From: an uncultured Ruminococcus sp. | GTDB lineage: Bacteria; Bacillota; Clostridia; Oscillospirales; Ruminococcaceae | Direction: 5' to 3' | Length of the DNA stretch: 64,000 nucleotides | Assembly: GCA_900545345.1 (NCBI GenBank) | Contig: UQYQ01000004.1 | Location: 1-64,000 of the forward strand | Part shown: piece after piece, positions 35,501-50,500 of the stretch | How the letters are laid out: every line of letters starts with the position of its first letter | How positions within the stretch are numbered: position 1 is the first letter of the stretch | The notes under the pieces: generated by a model | The model's database searches: none | What the model saw: the letters and a program-made list of their open reading frames with translations, nothing else | Told to the model about the DNA's origin: nothing | Made by a program: the position numbers and the translations under genes

Positions 35501-38500
35501 ACAGCTCATATTTTAGATGATGTCTATGCAAGAGTTGCACCTAAGAATGACGGATATCATTGGACAGTTGCCAGTCCTATAGTTCGTGCCGACCAATATG
35601 ACTGGGTGAACAAATTGTCATATACCGATAAAACGGTAATTTCAGATAAGCTTCCTCCTATTTATCCTGACAAGACTTATGACTATCATGGTTTCTTAAC
35701 AACAGGCTTGGAAATCAAAAAGGATATTTATAAATATTTCAAGGACGATGATGTGATTAAGCTTACACTTGCATCAAAGGGCTATGAAAATGCAAATCTT
35801 GATTCGCCTAAGGTTGTTGAGATACCTGTATCTGAATTAAAAGCACTTTATGGTGATGCAACCAATTGGAAGATAAACTTTAATTACGATAACAATATAA
35901 AGGAAGATGAAGACGATAAGGATAAGATAGTATATCCTGATCCTGATTCAACTTTACAGCCTACTATTGTAATGGGCAAAATTGTTTCCAATTTTGATAA
36001 GCCTGTCAGCGGAGTTGAATTCGGTTTGTTCAGCGGAAGCTCTTCAACTCCTGCATATACTGCTGTTTCAGATGAAAACGGTTTTGTTCAGTTTGGCAGT
36101 GTTGCGAACGGTACATATACTGTTAAGCAGACTAAAGAGAAGCTAGGATATCAATTGAATGCTTCTTCTTATAGTGTGCCTGAGGTAACAGGAAACCACA
36201 ATGTAGTAACAATGGAAAAACCTATTGTGCTTACTTTAAATCCAAGCTATATAGGTGATTTTCCCGAAATTGATACAGAAAACGAACCTGCAATTGCCGG
36301 AAAAATTGTGGGAAGTGACGGCGGAGCCCTGAAAAATATCACAGTAGGTTTATTTGATGCTGATGACACTGATATGGAAACTCCGATTAAAACTGTTACT
36401 ACAGATGATAATGGATTCTTTACTATAAATAATGTTTCCAACGGTAAGTATTTTGTAGCTCAGATAGATAAAGCCGAGGGATACACTAAATCCGAAGTTA
36501 AATATCCGGTTACTGTTGATAATGCTGTTGATGCAGATACGACGGTAACATATCCTGAAATTGAGTTTATAGATCAAAGCAACCCTGACGATGATACGAC
36601 AGGGAAGCATCTTGCACCTGTTATTATCGGTAAAGCAATGGATAATGAGGGTAATGCACTCAGCGGGGTAGAATTCAGCATATTCAGTAAAAGTGATACA
36701 GCATTTGAAACTGTGCTAAGTACAGTTGAAACAAATGCCGAGGGCTTCTTTATCTTTGAAGGTGTAGATGAAGGCGAATATGTTATTAAGCAGACATCAA
36801 AAGCAGATGGATGTGAACAGAATACAAATACATATAATGTGAATGTTACAAGTGAGTCTGATATGTTTACTATCGGTTCAGAGGCTGTTGTCAATCAGCG
36901 TGATGAGCCAAGCAAAGAGTATGTAGGCATTTTTAAAATTGAGTCTGCGTTTGTCAATGCACTTGAATCATCAGGCGATGGCGGCGGTGATGTTGAAGAA
37001 CCTGTTTATGTTACCGGTTGTGAAGTTGATAAAACAAGCGGAACATATACTCTTAAAATGAATGCCAACACTTTCGTAACTAATTATGAAATGGCTATAT
37101 ATGACATTCCGGGAACAGCAGATTATTCAAAAGAATTGACCGATAAATTAAGGGCAGATACCCATGGTACAAATGCGCAGTGGGATATATTAGTTCATGG
37201 AAAACCGTATGTAATTAATAAGGTTGACCCTGATGCAGATGGAACGAATACTGTTATGTCAGATTCATTTACCGATTATGCCCCTACAAAATCTTTATAC
37301 TCTCAGCCTTTCTCAGACTCTGCACTGATTATGGGATATTTGATTTCATTCAGAGGCGGATATAGGATAACTACTAAGAATAACAGTTCTTCTCAGTCAA
37401 TCAATGACTACGAATCTGATAATAATACGCCTACTGACGGTATGTATAAGATTAAGCTGTTTAACCAAGACAAGGGCGGTGCTACAGGCGAAAATGCAGC
37501 TGCAAGAATCGACTCTATGGCTACGGTCAATACAATGGATCAGTATTACAGGCTGCAGCACATTTATATACCTTCGTTCCTTATTGATGATGAATGGTTC
37601 CAGATTAAAACCTTTACACTTAACCTAAATGGTAACAATCTTCCTGTAAAAGTAATTAAAGGTGAGGGAGAGAACGGTTTTGATTCCGAAGGGAATTATG
37701 CAGTGTATGTAAATGACACCAAAACAGTACAAGGTGAAACCGTATACACTGTAAATGTTGAAAATATTATCAGAGACCTCTACAGCAAAGGTCAGACTAA
37801 ATATGCATCAGCATATACCAATGGTACCAATAATCAGACATATTTAAAGGCTCATGTTTCGAGCTTTAATCTGAATTTCTATGCTGTTCACGGAAGCAGA
37901 CTTGACGGCACGACAGTATTAGGTGACGGTGAGTATTTGTCTGCCGATAAAACAGCAAACCATTATTCTTTCCTATATGACGGTGTGTATGCTGACAGAA
38001 CTGTTGATAATTTCTTAAGCGATAATTGGGATTCAACTTCAACTCCTACATTCGGAAAAGATCCTAATACTTATCCTGCACGAACATCAACTAATAAACT
38101 GTCTACGACATTTACTTCATGCGACCCTAATGCCAATGTTTTTGAATACAGAAATACTGATAATACCGCAAAAGGTGATGTAAAGTCTGCATATTACAGT
38201 GTTAAAAATCTTCTCGGTACATTCTCTGTAAACTTGAAGAGAACAAGTATGTATGATTTAGATTCAAAGACTCAGGCTAAGATAAGTGTTGATTATCTGC
38301 ATTTGTCACCTTATGATTATGTTGAATACAGGATGACAGCAGGTGCGGCAAGCGGTTCATTAATTCCGATTGAACATACAAATCTTACATTTACTGCTCC
38401 TGCAGGTCAGCGTATTGTCAGATGGGAAGTAGTTGATTCATCAGGTAATGTTTTGAATACCGGTAATGTGTCATCAAATGTTACTGTTGACGGTATTACT

Positions 38501-41500
38501 GCTACACTGGCGAACGGAACTGACAAAATTGCGGCAGATAAGGGTATTGATTATACATTAGTTTCTAAAGACGGAGCTGATGCTTCGGAAACAAATTATA
38601 AGACACTTAATGTGTCTTTAGGTGACGGAAGTAAAAATGATGACCAAATCAATGCCGGCGAAAGTATATATATTAAAGTTATAACTCAGCTTACAGAGAA
38701 CGGCGGAAGTTATGATAATGTTACTGTAGGAACTGCTTCTGCTCAGTTTAGAGCTGAGCCTAAGCATACTTATCCACAGTATTATATTGATGATGGAAAT
38801 TCTACTTTCGGAGGCTCATCTGTATATAAGACTTCAACTGATTTTGCAGGTGTGACAAACTATTACAGAAGCACTTATAAAGACGGTGAAAATCAAACAC
38901 AGTACAGATCAGTTGCTAACGACAGTCTTACTTATCAGTCAACTGCACCTGTATCACTGTCATACGCTGTTGATAATGCAGCTAAAAACTATGACGGAAA
39001 AGGTTCTAAACTTACAGTAAGCAATATTTATAACGAAACCGGTCATTATTGTGACGAGTATGAAGTTGCTGTTTCATTTATTGAAACAAGAGTAAAATCG
39101 GGAGTTAAGCATTTTTACCGTGGTTTTGAGCTGACAAAGCCTTACACTGTTACTCCTGAAGAAAGTAAATTTTCACATGTTGAGATGCTTTATCAGGTAG
39201 CAAAGATAAACAATGCAGCTGAAGATGAAAATATAGACTTTGAGCTTGATGATGATGGTAATATTGTATATGAGTGGAAGTCTTATGAATATGATCCTGA
39301 TAAGACAGAGGATCAGTATGCTCAGTCTTTAATGACAGACAAAGATCTTAAAAATGTAATCGGTGTTAAATGGGTTTATTATGATCTCAAAGGATTTGAT
39401 ACATCTACTGCTTATTCATCAACTGCAAAGACTAAAGTAGGGCTTTCAAATGTTGTTTTGACAGGTGTGGGAAGATATCAGGACATTACCGATGCAACAG
39501 CTAAGAAAGCTGATATTTACACACAGTATTTCACATCTAACAACAAATATAAACATATTCATAGTGAGAATAAGTCTGTTGTTTCTATAACAGAAGAAGG
39601 AAGCAATGTGGCAGAAACTCCTACAATGACTTCACATACGGTTTCTACTGCTGATTCTGTTGTAAGCAATCCTAGAGTATATCGTGAAAATCCGATTCCG
39701 ACTTTCCATACACAAACATTTAAAAACGAGTCAGAGGCTGAAGCTGTATATAACAGTTCAAGCTCTCAGAAAACAGGATACCGTCCAAATGATACTATTT
39801 GGCAGAAAGTAACCCTCAAAAATAACACTGCCGTACTTAACAACGGTGCCCAGGCAGGAGAAGAGGGAAGACTTATAAATCCTGTATTCTATGATAAGAT
39901 TCCTGAATATTTTGCTCAAACTTTATACGATTCGTATGAGGTTGGCGACAGCCTGACCGATTTCGGTGCCAGATTTGTCGATAAGGATGGAGAACATACT
40001 CTTGATGAATTAGGTCTTGAGTTGTATCTTGCCAAGGTAACTGAAGAAGTTGAGGATTATGACTTTGGCGGAAAAATGACTTATACTGATGGCTTTACAT
40101 TATCAAATTCAAATTTCAAGTCATTCAGTGATTTAAAACCTTCAACCTCTAACACATATAAAATAAAATTCAAAGTTTATGAAGTAAGACTGCGTCATAA
40201 AGATGACGCTGAAGAAGAGGTAGTATTCCAGCCGGGAGATCGTTTTGAATTCTGGTATAATGCTAAAATCCGTCAGGACGACTTACCAATGGTATATACA
40301 ACTTCAACTTATAATGCTGATAATACTGCCGCAACCACTGAGTCCGGCGGTCTTCACCCTGCTTATTTCCCTAGAATAGGTGAATATTATCAGTATAGAA
40401 TAGTTCATACATCATATTCAAGTACAACTAATTACGGTAATTTATATCCGATGCTTACCGGTGGATTCGCAAATGTTGTTGATGCCCGAAACAACTTCCA
40501 GCCGGTAGGAAACTCAGGTATTCAGATGGATATGGATTATTTGGTTCATGACATTGGATTTACTGCTAAAAAGAATACTCAGGTTGATTTATGGGAATTC
40601 TTAGATCAGACCGTTTCATACATTCCTGGTTCTTCTGCAACAAGCGGTGTAATCAGCGGACAAAACGGCGTTTTAATTGATGAAGATGCAAAGACTGCTA
40701 ACAATTCTCAGGCAATTAGGTATACAGCTAATTCTACAATTAACGAAGTTGCCGATTTGAAAAAGCGTCCGCAGACAGTTACATACACAGCCGGCGGTGC
40801 TAACAGGGATTGGTTCAATTTTGTTATGAGCAACAAGCGTAACAGAAACTACGCTAACTGGGATTATGAAGGCGGCAATGACGGTAATGTATCATCTCCT
40901 GTTGTATGGAGTGAGACCAGACTGCATCTTCAAAAAGCTTGGCTTGCAACAAGCTCTGAGTTTGTCAGTGCCGACACCGGCGGAAATATTCAGTATGAGA
41001 GCACAACCGGTGACCATACGGGTGCTACTGTAATTAACCCTGATTATTGGTATTTCGGTACATATAGTCAGTCTTACAGTGAGCAAAGCTACCGCAACTA
41101 TGTAAGCATGGTTACCGACCGTTCAGGTGCTGCGGCTCTTGAATATAATGAGAATGTAAATGTAAGACTTCAGGCATATAACTATGGAGACTGGAATCTT
41201 GACGGTGTAACTTTCATATATACATTTGCTTATGGTATGAAGCCTGTATTTAATGAAGACGGCAGCATCGATGTTAAGGCATTTACAAATGAAACGACAA
41301 GCAACTCAGTTCCTTCAAAGGCAATTGATTCATCACTTGTAGATGTTGAGGTTATACAGACTCCGGAAACTGAGAATCCTGAGTATCTTGCACCTAAGAA
41401 GATGAGAGATCCGGAACAGAATAAAACAATGACTGATTCCGCAGACCAATACTATACCGCTGAGGAATTTACCCCTTATGCAGTTAAAATAACTGTCAGA

Positions 41501-44500
41501 AACCCATTGAATAAATGGTTTAACAGGGGAAGCAGCTATGGATATATTACTCGTGTTGACATTCCTGCGCGTGTTTATACAAATACAGAAGTGGGATATT
41601 GGTATGACAGAGTATTAACTAAGCCTTATGTTGCTGAAAGCAGCCAAAATCATTATTATTATCAGGTATATGATATTGACCACTGGGACGGTTCTACAAA
41701 ATTAAATGCAAAACATAATCAAAACTGCGGTATGGATTTTCTGTGGAGTCCGCTGTATTTCCATTATTACACTGCTGACCCGCAGCTTGGTTCTTTGAAA
41801 TACGGTTCAACATCACCGAATATGCCGTCTGTAAACGGATATAACATTCAAAACAAAGAGGTTGTATTAAACGAAGGTTCGTCTAACTATAAATTTACTA
41901 ACAACAGTAATTTAAGCAGTTATGACACAGCTGATGTAAGTAATTTGTATGCCGAAACCGGTACGAGAGCAATTCAAAGACAGCCATTGGTAAGAACATG
42001 GTCTACAATCAGTGAAGTAATCGGTGAAAACGAAAACCAAATGTACGGCACTGAGGTTCCGCAGTATTATACTGAAACTCAGGGTGAAAAGAATTGGCTG
42101 AACATTCATGTTGAGAACAAATACTGGTGGGATCAATATGCATACAGTAACTCAGGTGTAAGACGATATGTAAATGAGAAACCGCTTCACAACTATAATG
42201 TTGACGGCGGACAGAAGGGAACACTGAGCCTTCCTGTAATTACCAATGTACTTCCTTATGGTATAGTTCCTGTGGCCAGTGACGGCTCAAGATTTTCAAC
42301 TGATAATGAAGCTAACGCAAAGAAAACAGTTGAGTGGGAAATTTATAACCGTGACGGTGTTACAAAGCTCGATAAGCAAAAAGAGCTTTATCAGACAACT
42401 ACCTATTATGATGCAGATACCAAGCGGTATGTCGTTCAGATTTTTGCTAAAGAAACTAACGATACACAGGCAGCAATGACAAAATCTCAGCTTGCTGATA
42501 AGAAGAGCAGAGATGCTGCTATTCCTAATGATGCATTGTATAATTTCTGTATAAAGACATTCACATATGATGAGCCTGACAACTTAACAAATGATGGTGA
42601 AGAGGAAGACTTACTTAATAATTATCTGAACAACTACTCATTTGTTTCAAGTAAGGTTAATGCGTATAAATTTAAAACGGATAACGACATTTCGGGAAAT
42701 CCTTATACTGTGCGTTCTCGTGCAGCGATAGCACCTCTGATTAATGACAGTTATACTTTCTATTGCCGTTCAACTTCAGACGCAAGAAAAGACGCAATCA
42801 AAACAACTGTTTACGGAAGAAATTACACTACTAACCGATCGTATTATACATATACAAGCGGTAATCTTCCTATGATTCCTTCTACAGATGAAAACGGCGG
42901 TACTGCTCCTAACCCTAATCCTTATGTGCTTTTGAACCATAAGTTTGAAAATAACACTTATATGGTTGGCACGATGAGAAAGTACAATGAATCTGATAAG
43001 ATGAATATAGATGATTATTCAGCTTACAGAACAGAGTGCTTGATTCCGGATAATATCAAATCAACATTAGACGGTGACACAACCATTATTGATGATATTG
43101 ATATGACTCACAGTGACATTACGATCTCTGATGAAAGAAATGACATGGGAGTTGTAAACACATTAAAAATCAGAACTCAGACTGCATCTCTTAAGACTGA
43201 AAACATGGTTGCAGCCGAAAAATCTGATGAAGGTATGCAAGGCGGAACAAAAGATCTGAACGAAATAGAAAACCGTTCAAAATATCAGTACAACGGTTCT
43301 GATTTCGATTACAGTGATATTCTGTGGTACAGTGCTAAAATATCAAATTTGGCTGATGAAGAATCTGATTACAAATATCAGGGAAGTATATTCCATTCAA
43401 AAATAGTTGTCACATTTAAGCTCCCTCAAAATGTGATTTACTGGGATGAGGATGACTATTTAGACGATTATTATATTGAATATACCGATGATATTACAGG
43501 TAAGACCACAAAGCTTACTGTAGCAGAGGCAAAAGAAAAAGGCTGGGGCGTTGAACTTGTTAAGCGTTATTTTGAAGACAATGTTTCAACTGCAGACAGC
43601 GGTGATTTAACAAGAGCAAATTCCCAAACAAAGCGGGGAGCAGAAACTCTTGTATTTGAGATTACTACACCTCCTGAAGAAGGTTTCGACTGCAAAGATG
43701 ATAATACATATGTTGACGGTTATCATCCGGCAGGATACTTTAAAGGTAAGCTTAATTTCAAAATTAAGACAAGAATTGATAATCTTGAGATTATGTCTGA
43801 TGCTTCAAATCAAAACAGCTGGGATAATTATTATTCAAAGGTATATGTGACTCTCCGTAATACAGACGGAAAATATGCTATAACCAAAGACGGTTTATTT
43901 GCAGAGCGGGAAAAAGACGGGGAAGGTTATAAATATTATACCAGAGGCGGATGTCTGATGCCTAAAAAGGATAAAGACGGAAGCTATGTATATAATGAAT
44001 ACGGCAATATTGTTTATGAAGAGAAGAAAAAAGAACTTGTTGACGCTAATTCAATAGCATATGACACATATGATTTCAATTTTAATGAGCAAAGTATGGA
44101 AGTCATGAAGCTGGCTAATGCTGTAGTTTACAGTCAGGATGAAGATAGTGATGAAGGCGATACCGAAGCTAAGCCTGATATTGACGGAATTAATGAGGGC
44201 ATTTATCTGACTGCTTCATCGGCTAAGGTTTCAGTAAAAAAACCTGCCGGCACAATTCGTTCTGATTTGAATTATGTTCGTGTTCAGGTAAATGATCCTG
44301 ACTCTTCGGTAATAATTGCGGAAGATCCTCATGTTAAACAGTCATATGAAACTGTAACATACTTAGATCAGGTTTCTAATGACAAGACATCATTGAACGA
44401 GTTTGTAGTAAACTATAACCTGGCAAATCATGCAACACAGGTAGGAAATGTTGAAGAGGGAACACTAAGTGACCCTGTAGTATATCCTTATGTACACACA

Positions 44501-47500
44501 ATTTCAACAGGTAACTGGTCAATTCCTGATGCTGCTGACTTACAAACACAATATAATCCAAAGTATAACAACCTGATACATTCGGTATATAGTAAGCATC
44601 TAAAGGTATATCCGTATATTTTGGTAAGTACTTCACCTGAAAACGAAGCAAGCTTTATTTATCCTGAGTCAGAAGCCGATGATGGTATTTACTCAAACAA
44701 GAATGCTTCAACGAGTTATTGGGTAAGCGTGGGAAATCCTAACGGATATGCTCTGGACGCTAATGCAGATATTTCTATACTCAAGAGTAATCTGAATAAT
44801 CCGGCTCCGGCAATTTCAGCTATGGACAATATAGATTTAGTTAAATCTATCAGACAAATTCGCTGGGTTATTAAAACTGAAGGATTTAACGGTGAGTTTG
44901 AATATAATGACGGCAATGTTAATTTAAGCTTTACCGATGAAGAGGCTCCTAAGTATTTCCCGGTACCTGCGGGATTAAGAATGAATATTGATGCTGACCC
45001 TGAGCAAGACGGTGTTCAGGATATGAATGATATTGATCCTGATAATTATAACTTAAAAGAGCTTCCTGAAAATGTTAAAGATAATAGTGCAAGAGTTGAA
45101 TTTGTTACAAGAGCTGATGATACAAAGTTGTCATTTGCTGTCCATAACAACCATTTTTCTAGTATTATAAACAGATATGATGATTACAAGTTCGCTGTTT
45201 CTGAAAACAGGTCAAGAACAGGTTATTATCTGGATCCTCAGCTGCCTTGGGTATCTATTGATATTGTGCCTAGATACTTCACCGGTGCAAGAAACGATAA
45301 ATATTCATGGTCTACAAACATTTCAGGTATCAATGGTATGACCAGTAAAATGCTTAAGTATACTGTTACCTACAAGAACTTAAGTACTAACATATTATCA
45401 ACTGACAATTACGGTAATCTTGAAGCAGAGGAAGATATTTTATCAAGTCCGAATATTGCGTTAATTCTTCCGTATCTTGAATCTCTGTCTGAAGATAAGC
45501 TTCAGTATGTTAACTATCAGGATGATTCAAAGGGTATGATTGACGGATACTACATCGGCAACAATTATAAGACTTATGCTGATGTTGACAGAGACGAACT
45601 GGGCAACCCTGATCCAAGCAGTGAGGTTAGAGAACCTGCTAAGAATCTTGACAACAATGCTCCGTTGTGGACATGGCATGTTGAAGATGAAACCGGCGAG
45701 TATGTTGATATGCAAAACAGCGGTTTACTTACTCCGGAAGAAGTTGAAGATTTTAAGAACAACCTGAAAGGCAAAGAGTCAATAAATGATGTTGAGTTAG
45801 ATGAACATAAGCCGACAAATCCGTCATTTACGGTAAAGCCTGTTTCTTTGAACAACTTGAACAGAAAGGTTTTGAATTTCAATTATACAGGTACTTTGCA
45901 GCCGGGATACAGAATCGTTATTGAGATAATGGTGCCTCTTGATACCAGCAACACTAACTCAGTTTCAAACGATTTGCTTCAGGCTAAGGTTTACGGATTC
46001 AAGTCCGGTACATTTAAACCGTATATTCCTGAAACTTCAGGAAGTTCAACAAATATGGTTTCTTATGAGGTTGACAGCCACGATGTTAATGTAAACAATG
46101 ATTACAGAGATATGGCTATTACAATGTCTTCACAGGCATTGTCATTGACTGCACAGTCAACTATTGTACAGAATAAGACTTCGTCGTCTGATATTGACTC
46201 ATTGCAGACAACACTTCCTGCAAGAGTACAAGAAGGCGGAGATTATTCATATTCTTCATCACTTCAGAACAGAAATCCTATTACTGTTACATCTGAATAT
46301 AATAAAGTTTTGTTCTATGATCTTCTTCCTCATGTAGATGACCATGAAATCAGGACTTGGAGTTCAGCAAGACTTTCTAAGTGGAACGGCTTCCTGATTC
46401 CTGAAACAGTTTTCTTGAGGGAAACAGATTCTAACGGTAAAACTAAAAAGTTAGCAGACGATAAGTATGAAGTTTGGGTAGGACCGGTAGGAAAGAATGC
46501 TGACGGCAAGTATGTTTTAAAGGACATCAGTGATCTTCCGACAGAAGCAGATGCTAATTCCGAAGATTTTTATAAGAGGTTGTATCGTGATATACATGAG
46601 AAACAAGCCTACTTTGTTAAACTTAGTGATTTAGTTGCAGATTATAAATCCGGAAATATTACATTCAGTGAATATGATAATATTCTCAGGGGTATTCGTG
46701 CAATTTGGGCTGAACTTGCTGATGAAAGCTATTCGATTCCGCCTAGCAGCAGAGTTGAGTTGGTTTATAAGCTTCATGCTCCTTTGAATCTTCCGAAATA
46801 TGTCGGAACACCGACTTCTGAAGAGGAAAACGCAGCTGCACAGAACAGAGAAATCATTGAGAAGGTCAGCGGCCACTCTCAGTGGAATACATTTGTCGGA
46901 AGGTATTGGGATACCACAATAGGTCAAGGTGTATATTCGATTATCGAAAATGCAAAAGCAGGAGCATATATATCAGCGCCTACCGGAAGAGGATATATCG
47001 GAAGCTATGTTTGGAACGACTTTAATTACGACGCTAAGACTAACGAAGCAGAGTATGCAAAGAGTGACAATGGAAGAGAAATACTTTCAAAACTTACTAC
47101 TGATATAAACTTTGACGGGGAATTTGATGACCCTGGTGTAAACGGAGTTACTGTTGAGCTTTTGACAAAGAGCGGATATGCTGTTAACAAGGACGGTCAG
47201 GCAATTGCACCGGACCCGGACCCATCAACTAATACTGAACCTGAGACAACTCGTTATGTATTAATCGATGAAGAAACAGGCGAGTATATATACAGCGACC
47301 CTGTAAATAAGGTTTACAAATATACACAATACGGTCCTGTTTCTTACACAACCGAGAGTGACTATTTCGGCAATCAAGGTTACTTTATTCTTTCAAACCT
47401 TGAACCGGGAGATTATTTGCTGAGATATACTTTCCCTAAAGAGTATAATCAATATTCGATAACAACCAGAGAGTTAGGCGATACGGATACTCCTATTATC

Positions 47501-50500
47501 GTTCTAAGAGACGGAAAGGTAGTATACAACGGTACACCTAAGGATCATACAAGCGAAATAGCTGATTTGGCATGGGATCAGACTGTAGCAAAATCTGCTG
47601 AAGGAAATCTTGTAGTTCAGACAGCTAAATCTATAAAGGTTGACCCGGTTGTTGATGACTCAGACGCATCTACTGTAACTGAAAAGTACAAAACTCACGA
47701 AGATTATGATTTGTCTATGACATCATATATGCTTGGTATTTCAAGACCATACACCTATGGCGGATATGCTTGGCTTGATGAAACTGCAAACGGTATAGAT
47801 GAATCTTCAGGCGAAGAGCTTATCGAAAGTGACGGTATAATGGACGAAGGCGAAGATAAACTTGCCGATGTTCATATTGCGTTATATGAAGTAGATGGCG
47901 AGGGTAATATCTCAGATGATATTGCAATTGACGGAGACGGAAACCAGGCTGTATTCGATACGGCTGAAGGCGGTTATTACTCATTCAGACTGTACCCTAA
48001 CAGGCATTATGTTGTTTCGGCAGCATATCAGGGTGCAGAGCCTCTCAAGCCGTCACCGTTCACACATTATAACAATCCGCTTGAAAATGATAAGGATAAC
48101 GACTTATCAAAGGCAGTAGGATGCTTTAGAACAAAACCGTTCGGTACAGGTGTACCTTATGATGCTGATAATAATCCTATGTTTGAAGATGACAATCAGA
48201 GATTTAAGATTAACAACAGCATCTCGCTTGGATTTGTAAACGGTGCCAGAGGATTCATTGGTAAGTGGATTTGGGATGATGAGAACTATAACGGTATTAT
48301 GGATACTTATGAAAATGGTATCGGCAATGTTACCGTTACACTTAAATCATACTATTATAAGGACGGTGAATGGATTTATATTCCTGGCAAGGACAGAGAT
48401 ATAAAGACATCAGAAGCAGGTTCTTATGTATTCCAGAATGTAATGACATACTATGAAGCTGATGACGGCAATAGTTACATGAGCGGATATAGAATGTTGA
48501 TTGACCCTGAAAAGAACAAATCTTTGTATGACAATTATGCTATAACAAAGTATAAGCAGTATACGAAGGACCGTTCTACCGAAAACAGTGATGTTCATTA
48601 TAAAGGCGACTTAAAGTATTATCTAATCGGTGATGAATGGTATGACTATGATGATGATGGAAATCAGACAGGTCCATTCAACAACTATGATAGTCAAAAC
48701 AATATGATTATCATTGCCGGTCAGACAACTAAAGAAATCTATGACAGCGGTATAGATAATATTGAAAAGTATGTTGACGGAGACGGAAACGAGCTTTACT
48801 ATGATACCAGTGAAGCGCAAAGACTTCTTGATTACAACGGCGGATTTACTGAGATTCAGGATTCAACAGTAAGCGGTTATATTTGGGATGATAACGGAAA
48901 GAATTCAGACGGTGATTATAACGCTGACTTCGATTATGACGGTATCATGAATACGACCGAAGACGATAAAGGCAATGTTGAATTCTATGAACAGGGAATT
49001 GAAAATGCTGAAATTCAGCTTGAAATGTATATCAAGTTAAACGGTGAATACAAGAAGATTGTCAAGGGTCAGAGCATTGAGATTGACGGTCAAGCGGTTG
49101 TTATCAACGATAACTGGCCACGAACTGTTATGACTGATGCAAACGGTAAGTATACATTTGAAAATGTTCCTACTTATATTGAGCTTAATTCACGACGCAT
49201 TTTGGCTCACTATAGATTAAAGCTGAACAGTCTTCCAACCGGATATGAGAATTATGCTGTTACACGCTATAAACAAAACGGTGAGCTTGAAAAAGCTGAT
49301 ATAATCGACAGCCATTTGATTTCGCAGAACAGTCAGGAGGGTGCCGGATATACTGATTACAGTATTGAAAGCTATCTGACTTCACCAAGCGACGGCGATT
49401 ATTTCATCACGGCTAAGCATTCAAAAGAAGAGGGAGCTAAGGATGAAGAAGGCAACAAGTGGTTTGAAGAGTACATAATTTATGATGATTATGTTCTCAA
49501 CAATAATGACCATGACTATGCTTACGATTATATTAAGGCTGATGATTATGATGATTTTGACGGAGGAGTCAAGGAGTTTGAACAGTCATCAATCAGCGGT
49601 GTGATTTGGAATGATACTAACTACAACGGCGTTTTTGACGAGGACGAAACAGAGTATTTCGACGCTGATAATTACACAACAGTTGTATTAAAACAGTATT
49701 ATTACAAGAGCGGAAAGTGGATTGATGCACAGCCGGGAAGTAATTTCAAAACATTTGAAACCAAGACAGGCGGAAGCTATTCGTTTGATAATCTTCCGAC
49801 ATTCGTCGAGGTTGACGGTGTTAAATATCTTGCCGGTTATAAGGTAAGCTTTGCAAATCTCCCTACAGATTATGTTGCAACAAAATACTGGAACGTTGAC
49901 AATCCTGATAAGGTATACAGCAAGCTCTATGTTACTGACATTGAGGGCAATGAGGACAGTCAGCGTACGACAAATATTCCGGTGACCGTTTTAGAAAACG
50001 ATGATGAGTATATTATCACCGCTAAAAAGGCTAAGGCAGGTAATGATTCTGACGGAGATTATAAGGATTATAACTGGAAGTATGTTTGTCAGACTGATAT
50101 TAAGAATTATGATACGTCTGAGGCTAAGACAATGTATTATGATTTGATTAAGTCAAGAAGCTTTGAAAACATGAATGCAGGTCTGAAGATTCGTGAATAC
50201 TCAACTATTACAGGTTTGGTATGGAACGACGCCGATTATAACGGAATTAAGGGTGACAGCGAGACAGGAATCTCAAATGTCGATATCACTCTTGAACAGT
50301 ATTATAAGAAGGGCGGAAAATTTGTTAAAGTAAGCGGATTTAGCAATACAGTTAAAACCTCTTCTGACAATGCTTCACTTGGACGATATACATTCAGTAA
50401 AATCCCAACTCATGTTATTGCGGATGGTGTTGATTATCTTGCATACTATAGAATTAAGGCAGACTTGCCATCAGGCTATGCAGTAACAAGATATAAACAG

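Noticed and set aside
35340..36860. Possible dockerin or cohesin modules in the giant protein (Ruminococcus cellulosome or amylosome)
   Set aside because: No paired calcium-binding dockerin segments were found; the calcium-loop motifs are single per unit and of SdrD-B type, and the SpaA-like domains do not show cohesin features.
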